The notes under the pieces are model-generated. The model was not told where the DNA came from, made no database searches, and saw only the letters and a program-made list of their open reading frames with translations. Source: Tridacna crocea (Eukaryota; Mollusca; Bivalvia; Cardiida; Cardiidae). Taken from it: DNA of 64,000 bases. The stretch spans positions 13,095,501 through 13,159,500 of the forward strand of contig OX031060.1 of the NCBI GenBank assembly GCA_943736015.1. Direction: 5' to 3'. Shown piece by piece: positions 21,598 through 31,879 of this stretch (positions are counted from its first letter, which is position 1; each line of letters opens with the position of its first letter). A program made the position numbers and the translations under genes.

Positions 21598-21837
21598 TTA
21601 ACTCTTTACCAAACAACTCAAATGTTTTATCAACCCGGTAAGAGAAATGCTTTTCAACACACTGTGGGAAAAGGAGAAGATTCTAGTGTCCAGCATATCC
21701 AGCATTGTTGTGTATTTCCTCCAGTGTTTTCTACTCATTGATTGACAATTCCATCGTTAGAGTCAGAACGAAATTTTTGCCTCCGAAATGCCTTCAATAT
21801 GGATGAGTCTAAAATTTTGTTGTCTGGTAAAGAGTTT
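21598..21837 (-). mobile_element. TH-I element, hairpin decayed
   Basis: TTAACTCTTTACC at left, GGTAAAGAGTTTG at right; centre reads TCTAGTGTCCAGCATATCCA. Confidence 0.75.
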
Positions 21838-21865
21838 GTATGTTATCTGAAGTCTATTCAATGCA

Positions 21866-22092
21866 TGAACTCTTTACCAAAACAAAATTTTGGACTGGTC
21901 CAAATTGAAAGCACTTGCAGACGACAAAATAACACAGCTCAAAAATTGAAATTTGTTTCCAGCTTGGTAGAAAACATTGTGGGAAAAGGAGAAAATGCTG
22001 GTTACCAGCATTTTCTCCATTTCCCACAATGTTTTCAAAATGTTTTCTATCTCAGGGTTGTTAAAAGTCAAGATTTTGTGGCAAAGAGTTAA
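21866..22092 (+). mobile_element. TH-I hairpin element
   Basis: GAACTCTTTACC to GGCAAAGAGTTAA; palindrome intact near 22003. Confidence 0.88.
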
Positions 22093-22360
22093 CTGTACTT
22101 AGTCACACATAACAAAACATATTTTTGTGAACAGAGAGATCGAGATCAGACTGATCCTTGATCAACTCTGTCCAATATGGTAGGATGCTTCTGTGTTAGG
22201 ACTCTGATGTTGTAATGTATTAGATATAGTACTTATGGAAAGAGATTTCCGTTTGATTAGAAGTGTTTAGGTTTTACGGCTGATCATATAAATGTGTTAA
22301 AAGGGCAGAGAGTTCTTACCTTTGAAGCACCTGTAATATGCAGATTTGCTTCTGCTGCCA

Positions 22361-22436
22361 GTGTAGGTCAAGATCAGAATGCACAAAACATGCAGTCTGA
22401 TCTGTGATCTGCACATTCTGCTGTACAAAGTCATGC
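22361..22436. repeat. GATC palindromic repeat
   Basis: GTGTAGGTCAAGATCAGAAT ... GCAGTCTGATCTGTGATCTG. Confidence 0.7.
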
Positions 22437-22461
22437 TGTACAAGAGAAGTAAATATTGCTG

Positions 22462-22694
22462 TTAACCCTTTACCCCATAAGGCATTTCTATGACATCTCT
22501 AATATTGACCCTAAATAACAGCAAGGATGAAGCGGCTTCTTATGTGTAAATGACACCTTTTGATAGCATAGAAAACATTGTGACAAAAGGTGAAATTGCT
22601 CGTCGCGAGCAATTATACCTTTTGCCACATTATGTTTTCCAAAGGCTCCTACAAGCGATGTGTAGAAATGAGTATCTATGGAGTAGAGGGTTAA
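22462..22694 (-). mobile_element. TH-II hairpin element
   Basis: TTAACCCTTTACCCCATAAG at left, GGAGTAGAGGGTTAA at right. Central arms are GACAAAAGGTGAAATTGCTC and GAGCAATTATACCTTTTGCC. Confidence 0.88.
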
Positions 22695-22713
22695 TTGGAT
22701 CTTATTTCTACAC

Positions 22714-22910
22714 TTAACTAATAACCAAACGACAATATTTTAGGCTGGTCCAAATTGAAAGCATTTGCAGAGGACAAAATAAAAGTGACTGAAAAAATTG
22801 AAATTTGTTCTGGGAGGGGTAGAAAACACAGTGGGAAAAGGAGAAAATGCTGCTTACCAGTGCTCTTTTCTCAGGGGCATCAAAAGTAGGGATTGTGTGG
22901 TACATGTAGT
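22714..22910 (+). mobile_element. TH-I element with right arm deleted
   Basis: TTAACTAATAACC at left; after TGCTGCTTACCAGTGC the right arm is missing; N end to GGTACATGTAGTGG. Confidence 0.8.
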
Positions 22911-23110
22911 GGGTTTCCCCAATACAACAGAATCCCGATTTTTAACAACTCTTAGACTTTGGCCTTTCGAAAAAGTGGGAAAAGGAGAAAATGCTGGTTA
23001 CCAGCATTTTCTCCTTTTCGCACGATGTTTACCACTCTTTGCTCATCAAAACTCACTTTTGAGTCGCATTTATTTTGTTGTCAGTGCTGAGCACCAGTAT
23101 GGTAAAGAGT
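22910..23110 (-). mobile_element. TH-I element, K end decayed
   Basis: CCCCAATACAACAGAATCCC at left, intact palindrome near 23000, ends TATGGTAAAGAGTC. Confidence 0.75.
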
Positions 23111-23409
23111 CTATTTGGGTTTATGAGGCGCTCTTGGTGTTTTGTGCAGACATGCATTACATAAACTTCATGTATGCAACAACCAAAATACCACCTGCTG
23201 ATCCCTCATAAATATTCATAGTTTGCATGATGTACCTATTTTATAGTGAATAGTGAGAGCCTCAAAATACAAAATTTTGTTTTATTGGTCTAGATGATTA
23301 AGGTTTGTATAAAGGATTATACAGCTGCAAACAGATCCGATTACTGCATTTGCTGTAATGATTTCAATTTTCGTAGTGCCAAGAAACGAACTGGACATTC
23401 CCAATCAGT

Positions 23410-23640
23410 ACTTGACTCTTTACCAAGTGACAAACTTTTGGACTAGTCCAAAGTGAAAGCATTTGCAGACGACAAAATAAATGTGAATCAAAATTGAAAT
23501 TTGATTTGGAAAGGGTAGAAAACATTGTGGGAAAAGGAGAAAATGCTGGTTACCAGCATTTTCTCCTTTTCCCACAATGTTTTCAAAAGGGGTTCAACCT
23601 CAGGGTCGTCAAAAGTCGTCATTGTGTGGTAAAGGGTCTA
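23410..23640 (+). mobile_element. TH-I hairpin element
   Basis: TTGACTCTTTACC to GGTAAAGGGTCTA; near-perfect palindrome 23516-23585. A SINE 3' half follows. Confidence 0.88.
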
Positions 23641-23682
23641 GACGAAGATATTACAATTTTAGCTGACCATTGTGTTGACAGT

Positions 23683-23835
23683 AACTGTTTTTTTGTGGAG
23701 AAGCAGCCAGTAGTTTGGGAAGAATGTTATGTGAAGCACTGGTGAGTGAGAAACTCCTGGGGAATGAATGGATAGGTGCACTGGCCGAAACAATATTACT
23801 GAAATATGCTTGAAATTGTGGTACCATCAATCACT
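23683..23835 (+). mobile_element. SINE 3' fragment
   Basis: CAGTAGTTTGGGAAG, GGATAGGTGCACTGGCC and TGAAATATGCTTGAAATTG in SINE order. Confidence 0.6.
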
Positions 23836-23968
23836 CAATCTGACAGGCATTGTTTTCGTGGGGCAGTATTTGGCAACTGTTGTTTGTTTTTGGGTAAACA
23901 TTTTAATGCTATTACTCTCAATGACAATAGACTAGCAATTTTATGATCTCTGGTCTAAAAACTGTTAG

Positions 23969-24600
23969 CTTAACCCTTTACCAAACAACAAAATGGAAGA
24001 CTCAGGTCCAAATTGAATCATCTGTTGAGGGCAAGTTACAGGGATAACAACCTATGTCATAGCATTCGTAATCGAAGACATATTAAATCTGCCATTTTCG
24101 TTTTAAAAAGGTAAGTTTTTCAGCTTGTACATTATTTTTATTGAAGATCTGTCCAAACAAAGCAGTGTGTACGGTACCTGACAACTTTCTTCGTTAGTAT
24201 ACATTAATATTTTGTTCATTACTTTCGTTGATTTTGCAGTTACCTCCACACAATTTTCGAAGCCGGTGATACACTTGTGATTTAAAAATAGATGTTGTAT
24301 ACAATGCCTTTAAAAATAATTGTGTTGAAGTGTTTAGAGCTACAACATTGTTTCATGGCATTTTGATTTCACGAAAAGGACAAAATATATTTACCGTCAC
24401 CAGATGAAGTAGGTATTCTATGTAAATTTTAGATACATATATCTTTATAAAGTAATTAATCTGCACTTGACCCACAAAATGGTGGCTTAGATTCCGACAC
24501 CTCTGCTATGATGTAGGTAGTCTCCCTTGACTTTAATTTGTCAAAGCTCTAGGGATTTGTATCACAGAGGGTGGAAATCATTGAGGGAAAAAGGATAGAT
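23969..24600 (+). mobile_element. TH-I fragment apparently split by a TIR element
   Basis: A K end (TTAACCCTTTACCAAACAAC) runs to about 24025, and GGTGGAAATCATTGAGGG resumes near 24570. Between them lies a ~500-bp segment with imperfect inverted ends (GGGATAACAACCTATGTCAT and GCTATGATGTAGGTAGTCTC). Confidence 0.5.
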
Positions 24601-24718
24601 GCTTCTTAAACCTAAACAAAATATTTTGTGATTTCGGTCACCCAATTGTGATTAATTTTTACGCCTGAGCCTTAACATTTTTTCAACAGATTTCATAATT
24701 AACAAAGCGTAATGTCCC

Positions 24719-24947
24719 TTAACTCATTACCACATGAGAAAATTTTAAACTGGTCCAAATTGAAAGCATTTGCAGACGACAAAATAAAGGTGACTAGAAA
24801 ACAGACATTTCTTCTGGGAAGGGTAGAAAACGCTGTGGGAAAAGGAGAAAATGCTGGTTACAAGCATTTCCTCCTTTTCCCATAGTGTTTTCAAAAGGCT
24901 TCTTTCTTAGGGGCGTCAAAAGTAGGGATTGTGTGGTAATGGGTTAA
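24719..24947 (+). mobile_element. TH-I hairpin element, young subfamily
   Basis: TTAACTCATTACCACATGAG to GGTAATGGGTTAA; the right part is the GGGGCGTCAAAAGTAGGG subfamily. Confidence 0.9.
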
Positions 24948-25264
24948 TGAGTGATCCACAAACTTTTTGTTTTCTTATTGAAAAATAAGTTTATGAGATG
25001 GCCAATCCATTGGTAAAGTTGAATAAACAGTCTGTATGAGCTGATGTAACATAAACATAATAGGATATTTGTTTTTTCCGAGGTGAAAGATCAAAATTTA
25101 TTTTATTTTGTTAAAACATCATTGGTAAGATTATCACCAGTGGTTGTGCCACAAGTGAAAACATTACTGATTATGTTCAAATGAAATTATTGCACCATGT
25201 GTGAAAATATTACCGATTATGTTCACAGTATGACATAAATTTCGATTGTTAGGAGAAAAAAAAT
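24948..25264. other. Short direct repeat, otherwise empty
   Basis: Two ~40-bp related blocks (GTGAAAACATTACTGATTAT at 25156 and GTGAAAATATTACCGATTAT at 25201). No gene seen. Confidence 0.45.
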
Positions 25265-25585
25265 ATTTTATTCATTTCATGCTTTTAGTCCTTTTTGGGG
25301 AGAAGAAAAGCCAGTACAGTTGTTATCCGTTATTCCTGGTGGGTACCCCTTCTGCATGCTAAGCAACGCATTGGAATATTAAAAGAAATGTGCGGTAAAT
25401 TACGTCGTATTTCCATCTGGTTGGGATGCAGGCGCAGTGTACCTATGTAACTGTTTAATCAGCCTTGAATTGAAGAGATAGAATGTAAAATCAGTATTTT
25501 TCACTGGTCGTAACCATGAAACATGGAAAAGTAATTCACTGTTATTTCTCGATATCCTTCTGGAAAGCATGAAATGATTAATCCT
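25265..25585. repeat. Possible short inverted-end element
   Basis: TTCATTTCATGCTTTTAGTC at left and GGAAAGCATGAAATGATTAA at right form imperfect inverted ends; nothing coding between. The two ~35-bp direct repeats at 25150-25235 are separate. Confidence 0.35.
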
Positions 25586-25697
25586 AATTCACAACTCTGA
25601 AGATATATGTCCAGTAACATAAGTTTCAGGTTACACAAATGTTGAGAAGCTGTAATAAAGTGAAAGAATCAAAGAGCATATTTATCATGAGTGCCAT

Positions 25698-25934
25698 ATT
25701 ACTCTTTACCATGCAGGTGATAAAATTTAGGAGTACTACTCCAAAATGAAAGCGTTTGCAGACGACAGATTTTTATGTGACTCAAAGTTTAAAGATTATT
25801 CAGAAAAAGGTAGAAAACATTTTGGGAAAGGGAGAAAATGCTGGTTACCAGCATTTTCTCCTTTTCCCAAAATGTTTTCAGAAAGTTTATTTTTCAGGGC
25901 CATCAAAACTCAGGATTGTGAGGTAAAGGGTTAA
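25698..25934 (+). mobile_element. TH-I element with co-changed arms
   Basis: TTACTCTTTACC to GGTAAAGGGTTAA. Left arm CATTTTGGGAAA pairs with right arm TTTCCCAAAATG, both differing from the usual CATTGTGGGAAA / TTTCCCACAATG. Confidence 0.88.
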
Positions 25935-26070
25935 CCCTTTACCAAACGACAAATTTGAGACTCTTCCTATTCAAGACACCTGCAGAACCTAAGTAAATGT
26001 TCTCACGAGTTGCAGTTCTCTGAAAGAAACACTGAGGGAGAGGGAGAAATTGTTGGATACGAGGATAAAT
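25931..26070 (+). mobile_element. TH-I left-half fragment
   Basis: TTAACCCTTTACCAAACGAC followed by decayed sequence to GGAGAAATTGTTGG; shares TTAA with the preceding copy. Confidence 0.6.
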
Positions 26071-26102
26071 TCAAAATTGTTGCAGTTGAACTAAAGCTCT
26101 TT

Positions 26103-26334
26103 TTAACTCTTTACCACATGAGAAAATTTTAGACTGGTCCATTTAATTAAAAGCATTTGCAGACGGCAAAATAAAGGTGACTGAAAAATTGAAATTTGTT
26201 CTGGGAAGGGTAGAAAACACTGTGGGAAAAGGAGAAAATGCTGGTTACCAGCATTTTCTCCTTTCCCTACAGTGTTTTCAAAAGGCTTCTTTCTCAGGGG
26301 CGTCAAAAGTAGGGATTGTGTGGTAATGGGTTAA
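26103..26334 (+). mobile_element. TH-I hairpin element, young subfamily
   Basis: TTAACTCTTTACCACATGAG to GGTAATGGGTTAA; arms carry CACTGTGGG / CCTACAGTG. A right-half copy follows directly (26335-26456). Confidence 0.9.
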
Positions 26335-26783
26335 GGTAGAAAACATTGAAGGAAAAGTAAAAAAAATGCTGGTAACCAGCATTTTATCTTGCTAACAATG
26401 TTTTAGAAATTATGTCTCCTTTACAAGGGTCCTCAAAAACCAGGATTGTTTGGCATCTAGTTTACATGTGAATTCATGAGAATAATGTATCAGATCTAAG
26501 ACTTACAGAATGTCTCCTTGAGTGCTGGTATTTTTTAAAAGTAGTGCATTTCATTTTGAAGAGGGAAGCTGTGTGCAGGTGGTCCTAGGCCATGAAAAGG
26601 CAAGGCTTTATTATTATTCAACATGCACTCAAGAAGTTGTTTATGTCTTCTTTACCCTTAATCCTATACCAGGTAACAAGCAATTTTAGACTTGTCCAAA
26701 TTGAAGCATTTGCAGACAAAGAAAAAAAGAAAGTAACTCTGATGCAGGAATCTTGTCTTAGAAAGGATTGGAAATGTTATTGG
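26335..26783 (+). mobile_element. Two TH-I fragments
   Basis: A right half at 26335-26456 (GGTAGAAAACATTGAAGG to GATTGTTTGGCAT) and a left half at 26658-26783 (ATCCTATACCAGGTAAC to GGAAATGTTATTGG). Confidence 0.6.
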
Positions 26784-26784
26784 T

Positions 26785-27262
26785 TTAACCCTGGCATTAC
26801 CACACAATCCCTAGATGACCCTGAGAAAGAAGCCTTTTGAAAACAATGTGGGGAAGGGAGAAAATGCTGTAACCAGCATTTTCTCCTTTTCACCCAATGT
26901 TTTCTACCCTTCACAAAAAAAATGCAAATTTTCAGTCACTGTTATTTAACCCTTTACCCTACAAGGCATTTCTATGGTATCTCTAATTGACCCTAAATAA
27001 CAGCAAGGATGAAGCCGTTTCTTATGTGTGTATGAGACCTTTTGATAGTGTAGAAAACATTGTGGCAAAAGGTGAAATTGCTCGTGATGAGCAATTTCAC
27101 ATTTTGCCACAATGTTTTCCAAAGGCTCCTACAAGCAATGCGTAGAAATGAGTATCTATGGAGTAAAGGGTTAAATGTTGTCTGCAAATGCCGCTATGTT
27201 TTCAGAAGGCTTCTTAGTCTGGTTCATAAAAACCTGAGGGATTGTTTGGTAAAGGGTAAAGG
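26785..27262 (-). mobile_element. TH-I element interrupted by a TH-II element
   Basis: TTAACCCTGGCATTACC at 26785, palindrome, then CAGTCACTGTTATT at 26945. TH-I sequence (ATGTTGTCTGCAAATGCCG) resumes at 27175. The tail after 27187 is a rearranged N-end half. Confidence 0.8.
26946..27174 (-). mobile_element. TH-II element inserted in TH-I at TTAA
   Basis: TTAACCCTTTACCC to GAGTAAAGGGTTAA with both TTAA copies. The flanks join as TTATT-TTAA-ATGTTGTCTGC, the expected TH-I order. Confidence 0.9.
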
Positions 27263-27722
27263 AGAAAATGCTTGGGTTACCAGCATTATCACATTTCCAT
27301 CGGAGTGTTTTGAAATTTTATTCTTTTTCTAGTCTCGGAATTATTTGATGGAGAGTTGAAATTTCTTTGACACTTTCAGTTTTCTGTGCAGTTAGTGTAG
27401 ATCAACACCAGACCGCACACATCTGGTTCATGGGGAGCTTTTTTTTTCTGATTGGATACCGTAATATATTGACTAGCTGCAAAATGAAGTCCGTATTTGG
27501 CGTTGAAAAGAGGTAAAGGACTAAGAATACTCTTAGAGTACTCAATTAAATTGAAATAATTAGTTGCTTAAAGAAGCCAAAGTTAAATAATTACAATGTT
27601 GTTGTATAAGAATATGCCAACTGAATAGCTTTCAGTATAGATCCAAGATCAGACTGCTGCACATTATAAATTATTAAGTCTGGATCTTCTTAGACTAGGT
27701 AAGATTAAGGGTGATATCCCAG

Positions 27723-27932
27723 TTAACTCATCACCAAACAACAATATTTTAGGCTTTTCCAAATCAAAAGCACTTTCACACGACAATATAAAAGTGACTG
27801 TAAATTTGAAATTTGTTTTGTGAAGAGTAGAAAACTTTGTGGGAAAAGGAGAAAATGCTGGTAACCACAATGTTTTCTAAAAGTGTCTTTTTCAGGGATG
27901 TCAGAAGTAGGGATTTTATGGTAATGGGTTAA
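27723..27932 (+). mobile_element. TH-I element with arm deletion
   Basis: TTAACTCATCACC to GGTAATGGGTTAA; reads TGCTGGTAACCACAATGTTTTC, so CAGCATTTTCTCCTTTTCC is gone. Confidence 0.85.
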
Positions 27933-28159
27933 CCCTTTACCAAACATTACCTGGTTTTCACGACCCTGAGATAGAAGCCATTATTTTGAAACATTGTGGG
28001 AAAAGGAGAAAATGCAAGCAACCAGCATTTTCTCCTTTTCCCGCAATGTTTTCTACCCTGGTGGAAACAAATTTCATTTTTTTGTTACAATTATTTCTTC
28101 ATCTGCATGTGCTTTATATTTGGACCAGTCTAAAATTTTGTTGTTTGCTAAAGGGTTAA
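27929..28159 (-). mobile_element. TH-I hairpin element
   Basis: TTAACCCTTTACC to CTAAAGGGTTAA; palindrome near 28023; shares TTAA with the copy at 27723. Confidence 0.87.
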
Positions 28160-28532
28160 TTACCATGTTGCGACATTTAACGCCCCTGCACTTGTCAACC
28201 TTTTTGAAACATTGGGGTAAAAGGTGCAAATGGTTGTGGCAAGCACTTGTTGCTGCTAAATCTGTACTTTCCCTACACTTTTTCACAACTTTTTGTCAAA
28301 TTACCTAATATTTCATTTTAAGATTTTTGAGAATCATTCTCAAAAATATAAGGTAAAAGATAAACTGCCACCACTCATTTAGCAATTATAAATTTAATGG
28401 CCCTAATGAAGAAGGCATGGGAAAAGTAAATAAAGCCTGTAACCAGCATCTTCTACTTTGCCAACAATATTTTCTACCCTATCATGGAAACACCTTTTAT
28501 TAGAGCCATGTCTTATTTGTCTTCTGCCTATG
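28156..28532 (-). mobile_element. Two decayed TH-I copies
   Basis: 28156-28290 (TTAATTACCATG, AACGCCCCTG, GGGGTAAAAGG) and 28395-28532 (GCATGGGAAAAG, TGTAACCAGCATCTTC). Palindromes are lost. Confidence 0.5.
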
Positions 28533-28991
28533 CTAAACCCTTTACCAGATGACAAAATGTTAGCCTTGTCCAAATTGAAAGCATTTAACTCTTTACCCCA
28601 CAAGACAATTTTAGACTGGTCCAAATTGAAAGCATTTGCAGACAACAAAATAAAGGTGACTAAAAAGTCGAAATTTGTTCTGGGAAGGGTGGAAAACACT
28701 GTGGGAAGAGGAGAAAATGCTGGTTACCAGCATTTTCTCCTTTTCCGATAGTGTTTTCAAAAGGCTTCTTTCTCAGGGGCATCAAAAGTAGGGATTGTGT
28801 GGTAATGGGTTAATTGCAGACCACAGTTTAATTGTGGCTCAGATTGTGCAATTTCTCTTGTATAGGTTAGAAAACATTGTGGGAAAAGGAGAAAATGCTG
28901 GTAACCAGCATTTTCTTCTCTTCTCACCATATTTTCAAAAGGCTTCTTTCCCAGGTTCGTTAATCATCAGCATTGTGCAGTAAAGGGTTAA
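28533..28991 (+). mobile_element. TH-I element split by another TH-I element
   Basis: The K end CTAAACCCTTTACCAGATGA runs to GAAAGCATT (28584). It resumes TTGCAGACCACAG (28814), has its own palindrome near 28895 and ends AGTAAAGGGTTAA. Removing 28589-28813 restores one element. Confidence 0.85.
28585..28813 (+). mobile_element. TH-I element nested in TH-I, young subfamily
   Basis: TTAACTCTTTACCCCACAAG to GGTAATGGGTTAA; intact palindrome; both TTAA copies present at the junctions with the older copy. Confidence 0.9.
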
Positions 28992-29026
28992 CTAAATACA
29001 AGTCTAAAAATTTGAGGAGTGATAAA

Positions 29027-29466
29027 GGGTTAACTCTTTACCTGGACCAGTATTCTTGAGAATAGTCTCTGTCTTATTCTTCAAGGTTTTCTACATTTGA
29101 AAGTAACACAACTTCTGATTAGCTAAACCGAATTGGTACCGAATGGTTTAGCCAATCAGAAGTTGTGTTACTTACAAATGTAGGAAATTCTTGAGAATAT
29201 GCTAAGGAACGTTCTTAAGAATGGTTGATGAATAAGGCCCAGATGACAAATTGTTACACCCCTCAGATTTGAAATCATTTGTAGGCAATACGTAAATTGT
29301 GGCTTGATTGACTAGATAAATTTGTATTTGAAGGGGTCGAAAACTTTGCTGGAAAACGAGAATATGCTGGTGACCAGCATTTTCTCCTTTTCCGACAAGG
29401 TTTTCAAATGCTTTCTTAAACAGGTTCATAAAAATTATAACTTGTTATTGTAAGCTTAGGAGTTAA
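29027..29466 (+). mobile_element. TH-I element split by a palindromic MITE
   Basis: TTAACTCTTTACC (29027) stops at about 29042. The K-end body resumes near 29239 (AGATGACAAATTG), with a palindrome near 29375 and the end AGGAGTTAA. Confidence 0.72.
29043..29238. mobile_element. Palindromic MITE
   Basis: Inner inverted repeat of ~40 bp (TAACACAACTTCTGATTAGC / AATCAGAAGTTGTGTTAC) around GGTACC. Outer parts ACCAGTATTCTTGAGAATA and TTCTTAAGAATGG...GAATAAGGCC. Confidence 0.75.
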
Positions 29467-29695
29467 CCCATTACCACACAATCCCTGAATACTTTAGACA
29501 ACCATGAGAAAGAACCTTTCAGAAAATATTGTGGGAAAAACGAGAAAATGCTTGTACCAGCATTTTCTTTGTCTCCAACTATGTTTTCTACCCTTCACAA
29601 ATCAAATTTCAAATTTTTCAGTCACTTTTATTTTTGTCTGCAAACATTTTCAATTTGGAGAAGTCTTCACTCTTGTCTTTTAAGTAAAGAGTTAA
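29463..29695 (-). mobile_element. TH-I element
   Basis: TTAACCCATTACC to AAGTAAAGAGTTAA; arms partly decayed (TTTGTCTCCAACTATG). Confidence 0.82.
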
Positions 29696-29850
29696 TGTAA
29701 ATTGAAACAAATTTCTGACAGACTGTATGAAGGTTTTACTTACACTCAGCTCTCATGTACAGACTTGCGTTCCAGTTTTTAGTTTATCGAAACCCTTGAC
29801 TGCTAAATTTATTACTTTTGCTGAACTGTGATATAGTGCTTTTAATGTGG

Positions 29851-29912
29851 ACTGTGCAGATCAGGATCAGAGTGCACATAATGTGAAATATAATTTTGAA
29901 TCTGCTCTGTCC
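29851..29912. repeat. GATC palindromic repeat
   Basis: ACTGTGCAGATCAGGATCAG ... GAATCTGCTCTGTCC. Weaker copies at 27384 and 27638. Confidence 0.6.
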
Positions 29913-30053
29913 ACTTCCATGCTAGATTTTGTCACCAGCTAGATATGTTTTAGATTGCAGTATCTGCATCTTTTTATGATACTGAGAATGCCCGTGTTCA
30001 TTTATCTAGCACCACAAGAATTTGTGTTACCCAACAAAATGCTTATTCTTCAG

Positions 30054-30200
30054 CCTTTTTACCCTTTAGGGCACAATCCCCGACTTTTAACAACCCTCAC
30101 GGAGAGAAGCCTTTTGAAAACATTGACGAAAAAGGAGAAAATGCCAATAACCAGTATTTTCTCCTTTTCCTACACTGTTTTCTACTGTATCAAAGAAACA
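30054..30200 (-). mobile_element. TH-I left half plus hairpin
   Basis: TTTTTACCCTTTAGGGCAC to CTACTGTATCAAAG; K end missing. Confidence 0.72.
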
Positions 30201-30302
30201 CTAAGAAACATTATAATTATACTCATCTGGTAAAAAGAGTGAAAAAGGCTAAAAATGCCCTGCAATGTACATAATTTGCCAAAATACTTACCATTTGGTG
30301 TC

Positions 30303-30525
30303 TCTTTTATACCACACGAGAAAATTTTAGACAGGTCCAAATTGAAAGCATTTGCAGACGACAAAATAAAGGTGACTGAAAAATTAAAATTTGGTTTGGA
30401 AAGGATAAAAAACACTGTGGGAAAAGGAGAAAATGCTGGTTACCAGCATTTTCTCCATTTTCCACAGTGTTTTCAAAAGGCTTCTTTCTCAGGGTCGTTA
30501 AAAGTCGGGATTGTGTGGTAAACAG
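30303..30525 (+). mobile_element. TH-I hairpin element
   Basis: TTTATACCACACGAG to GTGTGGTAAACAG; arms with CACTGTGGG / CCACAGTG; termini mutated. Confidence 0.85.
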
Positions 30526-30535
30526 ATATTGGAAA

Positions 30536-30653
30536 GTTCAGATCAAAATGAGGTGCCTAGCCTCTGTAGTACACTCTGGCAGTAGTGTACAGGACTCAAT
30601 AGCAGGGTTTTGCTGGTTCGATCCCTGGCTGAGCAGTATTAGTTGTATGGTCA
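30536..30653 (+). mobile_element. tRNA-like SINE head
   Basis: Contains GCTGGTTCGATCCCTGGCTG (B box) preceded by CTCTGTAGTACACTCTGG. Its body is replaced at 30654 by a foldback sequence. Confidence 0.55.
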
Positions 30654-30772
30654 GGTGGCAGGGGACTTTGAAACTTGTTCACAGCTGTGGTTAATCATGT
30701 CGCCCCGAGCCGAAGGCTAGGTGGCGACATGATTAACCACAGCCGTGAACAAGTTTCAAAGTCCCCTGCCAC
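30654..30772. repeat. Snapback inverted repeat, ~52-bp arms
   Basis: GGTGGCAGGGGACTTTGAAA to its near-perfect complement ending GTCCCCTGCCACC, with a ~13-base loop (GAGCCGAAGGCTA). One arm mismatch is visible (AGCTGTGG vs CCACAGCC). Confidence 0.9.
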
Positions 30773-31179
30773 CGCACAGTACAACAAATTTATAATATTG
30801 CAAAGTTTTACCCTTTCAAAGCGTGTTAAGTGAAATTTTCCTGTTTTATAATTTCACGAATCGAATATGCTGACGAAATAGACATTCCCTTCTGTGTGCC
30901 CCGATTCAATGAAAACTGGCGTCACTGGAAACTGACGTCACTAAAACATGCAGTTTGGTGCATAAATTTGCAGTCTGGTGATCGATCGACACGTTGCACG
31001 TGTATTGATGTTTACTGGGCACTTAAAAGGGAAACTGGTTTTATGTGGTTTTTGCCAGGGAACATGATATATTTTCCTGGCATGTTAACCAATCAGATCA
31101 CGAGAAATTTTGTTGCAGTATAATAATTTTCTTTCTGCCTGATATTCATGAACCATGGTCTAAATTTTTGTTGCTTGTT
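30773..31179. other. Unassigned sequence
   Basis: A 97-codon open frame exists but has no recognisable domain and no flanking splice logic. GC content is slightly higher than around it. Possibly part of an unrecognised element. Confidence 0.3.
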
Positions 31180-31405
31180 TGATGCCATGCTTGGCTAATT
31201 TCTTTCTGAGGACTGGTGATCATAATAGTGCGACAGGATTCATTCCTCTCTCACCGCTGACCATTGATTTGATGGTGGTTGTGTGGGAAAGCACACAGTG
31301 GCTTGGAAAGAATATTGTGCAGGGTACAGGTAAAAGAAACTTTGCGAAGGTGCACCAGCCAGTAACTGAAATAATGTGGAAAATGGCATTAAACACCATA
31401 CAAAA
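31180..31405 (+). mobile_element. SINE, 5' truncated
   Basis: GCTTGGCTAATTTCTTTCTG, CACAGTGGCTTGGAAAG, GTGCACCAGCC, GAAATAATGTGGAAAATGGC follow SINE order; the start resembles the sequence at the left edge of the window. Confidence 0.65.
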
Positions 31406-31879
31406 AATCAATTTTCCCCTTTAAAGATGGCCCTTCAATTTTTGAGACCAAAATTATACAAAAATAAAAAAAAGTCATCCTTATACTCCCAGAGACTTTT
31501 AATTTTTGTTCATAAAACCCCAGTTGTTGAAAATCATCTGACAACAAGAGAAATTAGAGATTTGCTATGGCCAAGGTCGACACCAACAGGAAACATGATC
31601 TATTTTTACATGGGCAACTCGCTCCTTTACATACTGGAAATACACAGATGAAGCTTCAAATATAGTGTCCGAAGAAGGCATTATGGAAAGTATACATGTT
31701 TGTTATGTTATATAATTTAAGGGTCAGTCACATTCCAATCACTTGACATTCCCACGATGGCTTTTTGATTTTTGGCGTGAAATCTAAAAATACCTTAAGA
31801 GGCTACGTAGCCTTTTAAGGGAACACCATCAAAAAGTTTTTTTTTTGTAATTTTATTATTCTGAATTATTGATGATTTG
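31406..31879. other. No clear feature
   Basis: AT-rich. A small stem AAGAGGCTACGTAGCCTTTT lies at 31798. No gene recognised. Confidence 0.35.

Noticed and set aside
30830-31123. 97-codon open frame after the snapback
   Set aside because: No domain, no splice context, composition not codon-like; kept only as unassigned sequence.
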